Shown here piece by piece: positions 22,801 to 32,997 of a stretch of DNA of 64,000 nucleotides (within the stretch, counting starts at the first letter, position 1; every line of letters starts with the position of its first letter). The notes under the pieces were generated by a model. That model worked only from the letters and a program-made list of their open reading frames with translations. It was not told the origin of the DNA and made no database searches. This DNA is from Rhizopus arrhizus (taxonomy: Eukaryota; Mucoromycota; Mucoromycetes; Mucorales; Rhizopodaceae): positions 2,666,001 to 2,730,000 of the forward strand of contig JAKZZE010000001.1 of the NCBI GenBank assembly GCA_024220505.1, written 5' to 3'. The position numbers and the translations under genes are program-made.

Positions 22801-23588
22801 CAGGTCACTGATTACTTAGTCATAACCGATCAAAATTGCAAGCTAATGAATTATTTACCTACGGCCTATCATTTTATAGGATTCGCCTTCTACTACGACC
22901 AGACTCTTCACCATACCCTGTTTGGTTGTCTGGCCCAGAACTTGCAAAATCGAACTGTCACTCTCAATAAAATGACATGAAATTCAATTTTGAACAACTA
23001 CCCTGATCGGGACTCTGTTGACGATTTCCCATTTGTTTCGTGGCTGACTCGATCCATCGATTGGATATCTTTTCATCCTCAAGACTACCGGCAGACCCAG
23101 TCCGACACACTTCTTACCCACCCACTTCTACTTTATCTCCTCTCAAGTGGAAACAATTTTGGTCCTTGAAGATTCTACCTGAAGCTCGAACAATTTGTTT
23201 CCGTTTCATATACAACAAGCTTCATTGTAACGCATCGGTATCTCGATTTGATCCTACTGTCCCTGCTGCCTGTAGCCTATGTCATGATACACTGGAAGAC
23301 GTTAACCACTTGTTGATCACTTGTTCATTCAAATGGTCTGTGTGGCAAGGAGTTCTATCCCGATTTGCGCCTTATCTCGAATTTCGACCCGAAGGTATTG
23401 AAAGCGTTCTAAGAAACTTCAGTCGTTTCGAATTTGTAGATAATTCCCAATTGTTAAGAATCTGTTTACAAACTCTGCTATACATCTGGCGAGCACACTG
23501 GCGCTACATTTTCGATGGAACGCCATTCTTACCACAGAAAATTGTTTCAACTATTTTTGAAAAGCTTCATTGTTATCGTCTACATTAA
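19846..23588 (+). pseudogene. LINE A ORF2 (endonuclease-reverse transcriptase), broken
   Basis: Endonuclease motifs SLNCRSL and LKETHVSD near 19890-20000 and a TDHSLL motif near 20550. RT core in the long ORF 21444-22433: LLLDQEKAYDRVHP, GLRQGDPLSPLLFN and an intact YADDV catalytic box near 21960. C-terminal zinc-type motif C-x2-C-x8-H-x4-C (CSLC..NH..TC) near 23270-23320. Frameshifts at a poly-A run (19923-19934), several stops (for example TGA at ~21241 where copy B has CGA) and an early stop at ~22432 make it inactive. Confidence 0.8.
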
Positions 23589-23611
23589 AAGCATACCACT
23601 CAACAAGACGT

Positions 23612-24983
23612 GTGACTTATAATTTAATTTTATTAAATAACTCAATAAAATGATATTACCAAAAAAAAAATGTTTTCTATTTAAGCAATCTTCAAACCTT
23701 GTTATGGAATATCTACAAAATCCTTTATGATCACTCAAAAGAATACTATTGCATGCATCATGTATTCTTGAGGATAATGTTTCTTCTTGCAAGAGTTCTT
23801 TTTTCATTTTGCTCTTACAAACAGACCAAAACTGCTCGATAGGATTTAGCTCAAGAGAATATGGAGAAAGATATACACAACCATATCCCCATCTGTTAAC
23901 CTCTTTTTCAATGTCAGCGTTCTTGTGAATAGGCGTGTTATTCATTACTATGCAGCAATCTTTGAGCTCCTCGTGCTTGTCTAAAACATCTATTGTGTCG
24001 CATATGAAATTGAAATAGTGGCCTGTAACAGTACCGCCTCTACTTTGAGTGTTGATTACAGCTTTACCGCCTTCTGCCTTTCTCTTCTTAATTTGATTAA
24101 CGGCTCTTGGCTTTCTCACTTTCACATTGATAGCTCCATATGGAGAAATTGCCCCAAGTATGGTCGTAGTCTTTGGTCTTGTCTTGGGTATAACTACTTC
24201 GGCACGACTACTTATCTTAGACCAAGCTACAGTTTTTATCATGTTGATATGAAAAGCAGCCTCATCGATAAATATATAACTACTGAGATAGTCCATATCA
24301 GCCTCTATCTATCTTTTAATCCATTTGTATCTTCTTTTGATGTTCTCAGATGAGTTTCTTTCCACTGAATAGAAGTGTACCTTCTTCAAGCTGATTCTAC
24401 ATTTTTCTTTCATGAAATTGTATACAGCAGTTTTAGAGATGCTCAGATCTATAAATTGAGCTGATAAACCGTCCATTATTTCATCTAATGTCAACGATGG
24501 CTTCTTATCAATGTAATCAACTAAAAAATACTCTGTGTTCCTCGCCTAAAGGTGGTGGTCTTTCAACATGATTCTTAACAGTTTTTCGCTGAATAATGTC
24601 TTGTGGATCTTTTTGGTCTCTATCGTACCAGCCCTGGGTAGTCCGCGTAGGCATATCTAGCTTCCTTGAGGCTTGAGCTACTTTCAGACCCTTTTCATGA
24701 ACTAGCTCAAAAAATACTCTTTATCCTCGTCCGACTGTTTCCTGTAAGTACGTCTTCCTTCCCCTGTTGAATGAGCCTCGACTAGTAACTCACCAGCGCG
24801 CTCAACCTTTTCTTTTTTTATAACTTGCTTCTCAGGAGGCTTCAAGTCGATGTACTGATCATAATTCGTAACGCTGTCTAGTGGATAAGTTTCATCATCA
24901 ACATCCATTTCAGTAATTATTGCTTCTTCTCCATTCTCTTCCACAAAATTTCCAAGGCCGTTTTCATATACAAAAGTACTCAT
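23612..24983 (-). pseudogene. Tc1/mariner (IS630)-like DDE transposase, decayed
   Basis: Minus-strand reading: an acidic N terminus, an HTH region (KVAQASRKLDMPTRTTQGWY), a second helical DNA-binding part (LTLDEIMDGL) and a DDE domain. First Asp in YIFIDEAAFH. The second position reads IVMNNTPIHKN, so the expected catalytic Asp of the MDN motif is Asn. The Glu is in LNPIEQFWSVCKSK. Damage: a missing base near 24720, a two-base loss near 24535, and TAG at 24309-24311 where Trp is expected (KR-stop-IEADMDYL). Domain order and length are otherwise complete. Terminal inverted repeats could not be defined by eye. Confidence 0.8.
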
Positions 24984-24999
24984 AATTAAAGAAAGTGTA

Positions 25000-25485
25000 C
25001 TACGAAATGGCTAATTTGTATGCTGAATTTGGCTAAAAGGATTTTTATTTTTCGGCTAAATTGCCTTAAAAGTGGTGAAGAGTGTAAATAAATTAAAACA
25101 TGTAGAAAGTCACATATCATAATGAGAGGTATGCTTTTATTGCGGACGGTACATCTTCATTTTTTCAAAAACAGAGGTAACAATGTGTATAGGTGATATC
25201 GGTGCATTTTTTGGCCTTCTTTTTTGTGAGTTCGTTTATGATCCCAAGTTTTATTGGTTGTAAACCTTATTTTTGATTTTCTGCCCTACAGTGGTTTTGG
25301 GGGATGGTGTTTTTTCTATTTCGTTTTACGTCCAGTGGAATTGATAGCTAGGATATATACAATAGTTACAAATGGTGGACTAAACTACATTGGGAATGAT
25401 CATTCTACAGAAAGGAAAGAACCGAGTGAAAAGCCACAGAGACCAAGCCGAAAACACAGTATGAGCTAGATGTACCACGAAAAGC
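25000..25485. other. Intergenic, nothing recognised
   Basis: Probably the outer part of the Tc1-like element plus flank; the ORF at 25254-25469 has no recognisable product. Confidence 0.4.
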
Positions 25486-25486
25486 T

Positions 25487-25572
25487 TTGTCTTTCACCGT
25501 GATTCGATCCAGCAACTATCTGTTTGGCAGACAGATGAGTTACTGATAAGACGCCCCACTACGGGCTTTTTG
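25487..25572 (-). other. tRNA-like sequence (Gly-GCC-like anticodon arm)
   Basis: On the minus strand a 6-bp stem ATCTGT/ACAGAT encloses the 7-nt loop CTGCCAA, a canonical anticodon loop with GCC. It is followed about 6 nt later by GGATCGAATCA, similar to the Pol III B box. A proper acceptor stem, D-arm and T-stem cannot be paired, so this is a tRNA pseudogene or the head of a SINE rather than a working tRNA. Confidence 0.35.
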
Positions 25573-25599
25573 GCCTTCTTCAACTATACAAGCTCCCTA

Positions 25600-26160
25600 A
25601 AAATAAAAATAACTATCAATCTCAGTTATAAGTGTACTGTACAATCTTCATTATACAAAAAAGGCGAATGAATTATCCAAAATATGCATAGTCCAAAAGT
25701 AGTGTGATACAAAATATATGCTCCTTACTACACACAGTCTCTCTCCCCCACAATGTTGCATATAACGTATGTAAGATCCTTACATGTTTTTTTTAAGCTT
25801 AGAAAATTTAATCTCTCCCTCTTTCGATCGATCCCCTTTCATTCTTTTCTAAAAAAAAGCTGTCTAAGATTAATGAAACAATTCCACGTGAATTTAATTT
25901 TTCCTTTTCTGTTATTATTTATGAGTTTTACAATTGAAATAAGCTTTATTAAATAAATTATGAACGTTTGATAAATAAAGATAAACTGTTCATTTATGCT
26001 TTTACTGATAAAATAGTCAATTGACTTTGTTTTTGTACTTGACATTTTTTAAGGAATTATGATTTTGAACATTTGATTAAGCTATCAACATGCAGGGAGC
26101 GATCAGGGTTGTGTGTAACCCCCTTAAATGGGTATTGATGTAAACAATGAGATGACTGCA
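25600..26160. other. Intergenic, nothing recognised
   Basis: AT-rich. ORFs at 25753-26045 overlap on both strands without a recognisable product. Confidence 0.4.
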
Positions 26161-26164
26161 GATC

Positions 26165-26330
26165 AATTTTTTTTGTGTGCGTGCATAAGGATGTTATTCG
26201 GATTCTGTATTTTAGCTGGTCATCATAAGAGACATTTTTAATAACTAGGCTTAAACTTACGAACAAACAAACAGAAAACGACCATGAAGATTGGAACTAG
26301 TGCAGAAAGAACTTGACCAGTTCGCTCTTT
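26165..26330 (-). mobile_element. Diverged SINE copy
   Basis: Matches the SINE at 35769-35979 over the stretch from GGATGTTATTCGGAT to GAACTTGACCAGTTCGCT, with an internal gap of about 15 bp and many substitutions. A T-rich run at 26165-26174 corresponds to the A tail. The A-box region is changed and no clear target-site duplication remains, so it is old. Confidence 0.65.
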
Positions 26331-26829
26331 TTTCATATTGCATTGTAAAGTTTCGGAAAATGGGGATGCAAATCAAATTCTAGCCCTAGACTTCCCTCAT
26401 GTGTGCTCACACGTTCATATGTTGTCAATTGACTTGATAGTCATCAATAGCTTTGCCTTTCTGCAACTATTCCTGATCCATCATCATTTCTTTTTAATAA
26501 GCTTCCTACACTTTTTGAGGTTGACAAAATAACATGACTGCCTTCCTCAGAGTACCACTTTTCTTGGTGAACGCTTCCTTTGTTGGTTCAGCTCTCATCT
26601 TTAACTTTCTGATTCCTTTACCCCTTACTTTCTCTTTCACCTTCTTTGTCCTTGCTCACTAAGGTATTTCTCACTCTCTTTTTCTTCTTTTGATTAACCT
26701 TGTCCGGGCGACTGTTTATTGTTGTGTTCAATGAAACATTAAATAAATAAAACCACAACCACTTCTTTTTATCCTTTTTTAATCCATATCTTTGATTTCA
26801 AAATCAGCACAAACCAAAAGCTTCTCTCT

Positions 26830-27560
26830 CTCTTCAACTTGCTTTCAACAACTAATCAAAACTGTTCAATTGGATTAAGTTTGGATGAATAGATTGGAAG
26901 ATAGACGTGCCCATAACCACAAATAACAATATACTTTTCAATACTCTCTACCATATTAATTAGAGTGTTATCCATTAACAATGTAATGATCTTTAAATTC
27001 CTTGTGCTTATCCAAAATGTCCAAGTTACTTGCAATAAAGTTAAAGTAATGTCCAGTAATTGTGCCTGGTGTTCTTTTTGCTTTGGATCCATTTACTTTT
27101 TCTTTAGAGTTATCATTGGGTTTCTTACTTTTATGTTAACAATGTCATAGGGAGTGATAGCACCTAGAATGTTATTGTAGGTTGGACAATTTCAGCTCAT
27201 GTTCCTTTTCTTGACCAAGCCATGATTTTTTTCAGGTTTATGTAAAGAACAAACTCATCAACAAACACACTGTCGGTTTCGAAAGCTAGGTCAGTTTCGT
27301 TCCATCTTTGAATCTAGCTACACCTCTTTTCAATGCTTTCAAAAGAGTTTCTTTCTTTAGAGTAAAAATGTGCCTTTTTGAAAGACAAATTACATGTATC
27401 GATTATATATCTATGGACTGCAGCCTTGGTGCCTTTCAATAGCCTAATCTAAAGTTGCCAAAGTAAAATCTTTGTACTCCTGTTCCAAATAACTCTGACC
27501 CAAGATAGCTGGTCTGTCAGTTTCTCTTTTATTTCTTTTTCGAACGAGTTGTAAGCAGTA
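26830..27560 (-). pseudogene. Tc1/mariner-like transposase, heavily decayed
   Basis: Minus-strand fragments in several frames: KERNSFESIEKR, SVFVDEFVLYINLKKIMAWS, TITGHYFNFIASNLDILDKHKEFKDH, MDNTLIN and YGHVYLPIYSSKLNPIEQF. The second catalytic Asp is still present here (MDN) but out of frame by one base. More than six interruptions. Confidence 0.7.
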
Positions 27561-28185
27561 CAGCGAGCAGTATTCAACTCTTTGCCTACTTTATCTTGTA
27601 TCAAACCTTTCTTGTACACCAAAAAGAAAAAAAAATTCTCTTTTATATCGTCGATGTACTTTTTTTATATCTTTCTTTTTGTATATTATCTGAGAGCAAT
27701 TTGCTTGCCTGCCTCTCTGTATTCTTTTTCTGTTCTGGTTCATCAAAGTTCGAGATATTGTTAAGAGGAAATCATTCTACATTAACCTTCATATCGACAG
27801 CATTATTACCAAGTTCATCAACAACACTATCCTTTCCGTCTTTATAGTAAAATTGAAAGTTAAGTTATAACTTGTTCTTGAAATTAATAAAAGAAGAAAT
27901 ATTTTAAAACTGTGCTAATCTTCCAATATCATTTATGCCGAAAATGCTTTTGATTTGTGCTGATTTTGAAATAAAAATGCACATGTGATGTTGTTTAAAC
28001 ATACGATTATTTAAGATAAAAGTTCGCCTGGATCAGATCAATCCGTTAGGAAGTTAATATGAAGAAAAAAAAAAGCCGGCTTTTAGAGTTAAGAATAAAA
28101 AATGTAAAAAAGAAAGAAATGATTGAAGCCATCAAAGTAAAGTTAGAGGAATTGACTGAGTCAAATAAGAAGCTTCTGACGATGT
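27561..28185. other. No supported gene
   Basis: The start (27561-27850) may hold the N-terminal end of the same transposase; the rest is AT-rich, with purine-rich runs near 28060-28130. Confidence 0.4.
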
Positions 28186-28189
28186 GGGT

Positions 28190-29185
28190 GCCTGGTAGGG
28201 ATTAGTTTGTCATGGTACAGCTGGTCTAGTCCGTATAGCATTGAGCATATAATCGACCATCACTGTGATTAGAAGAGGGATACCCCAGAGAGAACCAAAG
28301 AACGAAGCGGGAGCCTATTCATAAAGGATGATAATGGATCTTTTATAGTTTCGGACATAAACAGGCGTCGGTGCATAGTAAGGCAGTCGATAGCATGATT
28401 TTTTGACATGTGTTGTGTAGGATGCTTGAAGCATAGACCAGGCTTGCTACTAGCTAGTCATCCTAATCTTCAACATGTACAGCGACTACGTTCTGCGTTA
28501 GACATTGGTAATGGTCTAACGGGATCCAAAGACACAGATCGGTGACAGCTAGAAAGTAATTTGTAGTTTCGGTTCTGCTGGTATTTATTCAGGTTTTGTT
28601 GCAGAAAATGCTGTTTAGTAGCCTTGAATACACGAATATCGAGGTCATCGGTGGTGGATGCTACCCATCTTCCAAAGCGAGGTCCTAGACAGAATATGAC
28701 ATTGGTCCACTCTAGTACATTGAATGTACGGAAGTAGGCAGCTGAACATCGTATCTTCGGGTAGATGTAGGTATTGAAAGAGAAACTGTGCTTGTAGGAT
28801 ACTGATACGCTCCGACATGGAAAGTAGTCTATAGATGAGGCATCACTTTACTGGATGCCTCTCCTCGAGCACCGTAAATCCGTCTGATACAGGTGCTTTA
28901 CACTTCTTCAAGAGCATGGAGTTGAGAACTTGTGAAGCTATTGATGGCCAAACCGTATTCGAGCTGTGGACATACAATGTTCGCGTAGAATCTGACTGAG
29001 AGAAGCTTGTAGAAAACATAGGGGTTTTATACCGAAGGCTGGTAGCACATTCATCCTGGCAAGAACCTTTTGTATGTTATGTCGAATGGGTTCCTCTGGG
29101 TCAAGATATCCAACTGGCGTGAATGTAACGCCAAGGTATGCAAATGTGGTCTCCCATGGTAGTGGTGCTTGTGGTTTTAAAAATG
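28190..29185 (-). pseudogene. C-terminal part of a second type of non-LTR reverse transcriptase
   Basis: Minus-strand reading with one or two frameshifts gives FAYLGVTFTPVGYLDPEEPI (the thumb-side YLGV motif of non-LTR RTs), NIQKVLARMNVLPAFG, later SNAERSRCTC and CFKHPTQHMSKNHAIDCL. The latter is a Cys/His-rich C-terminal motif that I know from repeated Mucorales RT ORFs. It differs from the L1-like LINEs of this window. The N-terminal catalytic half is absent and stops occur (for example where RLGWL would be, Trp is TAG). Confidence 0.65.
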
Positions 29186-29949
29186 TGACAGTAATTTTTG
29201 GAAAAAGTGTATGATACAGTGCTTGTATGATTCATAACCAAACTAAAACAAATATAAAATTTTGTTTTACTAAATGGCTAATAATCACCTTATTCAAGCT
29301 AGTAACGACTATTAACTCAATCGATAAACTCGTTATTGATGGCAGTAATTCAAACATGTGTACATATGTGAGGTATGTGAATGAGAACATTTATTAAATG
29401 GGGTATATATTTAAGCAATCATCAAAGCCAAGCAAAGTCTTCTTTTTTAACATTTATTAAAAGACATGATCAATAACTATCTCTTATCTTTACATAAATT
29501 GAATGTCACAAGTATTAACATTTTAACAGCATGAATAATAAGGCATTTCTTTTCTGTGAGCTGCTACCTCAATGTCTCTGTAATTTGGTAATAATATTCT
29601 TTTAAAATATCCTTGGCTTCATACATCTTTTCTTTCTCTTTTGCGAACCCCGTTAATATCAAAAGAAATGCAGTATTCTCTTTATCATTTTACTTGTCGA
29701 TATTAGTTGTTTATTAATTGAGTTGACAGAAACACATAACCATCACTTTGAATTCCACCTTAACTCAGATAAGAAAAAGTAAAATAATAACAATAATAAA
29801 AAAGAAGAGTCATTTGTTAAAGAGAATTTTTAATGTTTATTAAGTGTTTGTGAATAATTGTTTATTGCTATTTTAATCCTCAAGGTGGCATTGGGAAAAT
29901 ATATGTGTTCTACATACTTGAGTAAAATAACACCATGGTGATAAATATG
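29186..29949. other. Intergenic, nothing recognised
   Basis: AT-rich, no ORF or repeat match found. Confidence 0.45.
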
Positions 29950-31040
29950 ATCAGCTCGGACTCTCTTCCGCGAATGTGCAAGTACTACTGATGATTGAGA
30001 AGAAGTACATTTTTTGTTACAAAAACAAATGTATGGACTTTTTCCACATTGTATATATTGCTATGCACCTTCCGAGTTTTAATATACTGAACTGCAGCAA
30101 GTACATAAAAGGCTATATGTTCCAAAAGAGTTTCTAAACTTTACTTTGGCGTTAAAAAAAACAACATATATGTGATAGAAGAGCAGCATTGTTTACTTTC
30201 GGTAATGACACGATTAGGGAATAACGATTTACATAATACAAGTAAGCTGTAAAATAATGTTATTCTCATGTCCTCAGACTATAGTAACTCTAACGCTTCA
30301 TACAAAATATATAGAATGGTGTGGCTTTCTTATAAATATGCATGCAATTCAGCTCTGTGAAACAGTTGTAGTCCTTTTGATGTTTAAAGGTCTACTTTTA
30401 ACCCTCTGCAATATAATAGACCTTCTTATCTTTATAGTTTCTGATTTTGTTATGGCCATTAGCTTTGTAATTCGTATGGAACTATAAGCTTATAAGAGAA
30501 CAACAAAATGAAGAATACAGGATACTATCCCAAAGCCATATTTATGTATGATTTATAACAAGTGACATGGATTATGTTACAGTGAAAAATAAATAAACGT
30601 TTCTCTTTATCTTCCAAACAATTGTAACTTAATTTAAAACAGAAAAAGATTTAATCAACGTAGTGTATTTTTCTTTAGTGTTAAAAGCTACACCTTCTTT
30701 TTGATATCATAGTTTAAAGAAGATATTGATTAATGATATTTTAAAGGGGGGGGGGAAAGATTATTGTAAGGAAAATCAAGAATTGAAGAGGAAAGAATGC
30801 GTGTCACATGGGAACATGAACAGCATTTTGAAGCGTTTAGTTGTTGTTTGAGACAGTAGATCAAATTTGGATTGCATTTGAATTGGAGTTGTTACACTAT
30901 AATGGATGATGAAAAGGAGAAATGAAAAGAATAATCCATTCTACTCTTGTAGATTTTGTAGAAGAAGTTATTGTGGTACAAAAAAAATATAAATGCCCAT
31001 AAATTAGATGTTGAGTGTTTAGAGTTCTTTTCATCTTCTT
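29950..31040 (+). repeat. Upstream duplication block of family copy 4
   Basis: Matches 54200-55260 upstream of copy 6, for example CTTCATACAAAATATATAGA near 30296/54510 and GTTATGGCCATTAGCTTTGT near 30449/54659. The 76-residue ORF at 30257-30487 is interrupted in the other copy, so I treat the block as noncoding. A TATAAAT-like box lies at about 30987-30993, 55 bp before the copy 4 ATG. Confidence 0.7.
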
Positions 31041-31044
31041 ATTC

Positions 31045-32478
31045 ATGTCTGAAGATAATCAAACATTTGGCTCTATTTTCGCATCGGGTATTCAGGATGT
31101 GGCAGCCATACTTGGTTTGTTATGGATATCAATCTGTGATGAAAACGTGGCTTTGGCTTTGTCAAAAGGATATCTATTTCCTGCTGCTTGTAGTATGTCC
31201 ATCTTTGGTATTCTCAGCTTACCAAAATACCTCTTGGAATCATCATTGCCTGAACGGATAGCGAAAAACATAGGCATAGATCGCTCTGGATTTGACAAGT
31301 ATAGATTAAAGGAAAAAGTAGAAGAGCATATTTCGTTTATTTCAAAAGAAAAGTTACTTTGGCTACAGAATCATGATGTGAAGATATACTTGGATGCGCC
31401 TGCATTGAATAAAAGCTGGTGGATACTCTCTTTTACCTCATGCTTTGGTTTAGCTTGTCTTAACTTTGTTCCTTATATACCTCATTATACCCATACTACT
31501 TCTTGGGACTACATTTATCTCCCTTTGATTTTAACTGCTTCAACCTTTGTTGCTTCTTTTGTTTGTTGTGTAGACTCCATTCTGATGCTCTCTGGATCCT
31601 TTGATCTTTATACTATTGATCAAAATATGGAGTCCCTTTTATTGCCTCATCATTTTGGTAATAGATATGCCATGATCGTTACTTCTATTATTGGCTGTGT
31701 TTCTGCTTTGGGTATCGTTGTTGGCTATATAGGCTCCTACTTTGTAGTTCAGCAAATGGCAGACATAGATACATACTTGTGGCTTGGTCTAGAGATTGTT
31801 TTGTGTTTCTCGCGACTGATAATCTGGTCTCTGAATACCGAAAAAGACGACATCAAAAAGATTGACTTGAGGTTCAAGATGGATCGAGAGGATGAAAAAA
31901 TAATTGATGCTTTCCAAAAGGCTTTTGCAATAACAAAAGAAAAGGCAGAGGATATATTCAAAAGGATCGAGAAAGGCGACTGCTTTATTGCTTTCAAAGC
32001 GATGGATCTTTATCTTCAGATGAAAGGATGCTGTTATGAGTTGGGCTATGGCATTGGGTTACATTATGAAAATGCAGAGATATTTGTAAAATGGAACAAG
32101 AAAAAAGATGAATATGAAAAGATTGCTATTCTTTGTGATGGACAAGGCATTGCGTTGAGTAAGGCTGATATGCTAACTATCGAAATTGCCGGAGAGTATT
32201 GCGAAAACTATGATGGGAACGGCTTGGGAGAATTGAATGGGATTGTTACACACTGCGTCAGGAGGATGTCTGAGAAAGAAAATGCACAGTATTTATGTGA
32301 AGAATTCGAATTGCAGTTTTATGATAGACATGGTATTGATGATGATGAACTTACAAATGCCATCAATATTTTCAAGAAAGTATGCAAACGATTTGATCAT
32401 ATTCAAAGTTCTCGTCTTATATTCAACAACATATTGAAAGATGAATCTGATAAAGTATATGGTGTTATAAATCTATAG
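31045..32478 (+). CDS. Multi-pass membrane protein, family copy 4
   Basis: 477-residue open frame when started at the family ATG (MSEDNQTFGS); the ORF could extend 10 residues upstream from 31015 but that part is not conserved. The N-terminal half is distinct (ASGIQDVAAILGLLWISIC, SSLPERIAKNIGIDRSGF). From about residue 160 onward it is almost identical to copies 1, 3 and 5, except a private patch at about residues 328-345 (GCCYELGYGIGLHYENAEIF instead of ECCYEDDDGIEAYCRNRDIF). Four hydrophobic segments as in copy 1. AATAAA at 32534-32539. Mosaic structure suggests gene conversion from another copy. Function unknown. Confidence 0.8.
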   Translation: MSEDNQTFGSIFASGIQDVAAILGLLWISICDENVALALSKGYLFPAACSMSIFGILSLPKYLLESSLPERIAKNIGIDRSGFDKYRLKEKVEEHISFISKEKLLWLQNHDVKIYLDAPALNKSWWILSFTSCFGLACLNFVPYIPHYTHTTSWDYIYLPLILTASTFVASFVCCVDSILMLSGSFDLYTIDQNMESLLLPHHFGNRYAMIVTSIIGCVSALGIVVGYIGSYFVVQQMADIDTYLWLGLEIVLCFSRLIIWSLNTEKDDIKKIDLRFKMDREDEKIIDAFQKAFAITKEKAEDIFKRIEKGDCFIAFKAMDLYLQMKGCCYELGYGIGLHYENAEIFVKWNKKKDEYEKIAILCDGQGIALSKADMLTIEIAGEYCENYDGNGLGELNGIVTHCVRRMSEKENAQYLCEEFELQFYDRHGIDDDELTNAINIFKKVCKRFDHIQSSRLIFNNILKDESDKVYGVINL

Positions 32479-32533
32479 CCTAAAAAAACCTATTGTCAGT
32501 CGTAGTATACGATATTGTTCTATTATCCATTAA

Positions 32534-32539
32534 AATAAA
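32534..32539 (+). terminator. Poly(A) signal AATAAA, copy 4
   Basis: AATAAA 56 bp after the stop, in the same context (TTAAAATAAAGACTG) as copy 6 at 56751-56756. Confidence 0.6.
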
Positions 32540-32739
32540 GACTGAATTTATAAGGTATCCTTAAAATAGGGCCGTCCTACATAGATAGTTAGAATTCACA
32601 GTAGTAGTAGTAGTAAAACCCTGAACTATGTTGATCATTTCCAAAGTATATTCTTCTTTTTTTTATAAGTGTATTTTAATCATTTGCACTCTATGCATTG
32701 TTTGCACTATAAATCTTTGTTTTGTACGGGACAATGAAA

Positions 32740-32890
32740 GTGATTTAAGCTTATCTATTGAATAGACTTTCTGTGTAAATGAATTTTATATACACTTTCT
32801 CCAAACCCGTCTTCATTATGACTAAATGGGTATAGAAAGACCCGTAAGGATCTGGATACATAAAAGTATAGGTGAAGATGGAATTTAAAA
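32740..32890 (+). repeat. Shared ~150-bp 3' module, copy 4
   Basis: Same module as after copies 1, 3, 5 and 6; its end lies about 100 bp before the start of the SWIM-type pseudogene. Confidence 0.75.
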
Positions 32891-32997
32891 TCTTCGAGAC
32901 AATTGGCTAACGATCAATTATTGTCGAATTCCTTAAACAACCATCTATCGCGGCAGTCACCTTTCGATACATACTCTTTATAACAACAGTAAATAAA

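Larger units (their letters stand above)
18770..23625 (+). mobile_element. Decayed two-ORF LINE, copy A
   Basis: Order: ORF1-like with zinc knuckles, AP-endonuclease, reverse transcriptase, C-terminal zinc motif, then AT-rich 3' end after 23588. Each part is split by stops and small indels. Nearly identical to copy B at 47365-52240, with most differences being point changes. No target-site duplication could be identified at the edges. Confidence 0.85.

Noticed and set aside
25487..25572. Functional tRNA-Gly gene
   Set aside because: No acceptor stem, D-arm or T-stem pairing could be built around the anticodon arm.
30257..30487. 76-residue hydrophobic ORF upstream of copy 4
   Set aside because: The duplicated sequence upstream of copy 6 carries stops in the same frame, so it is not maintained as coding.
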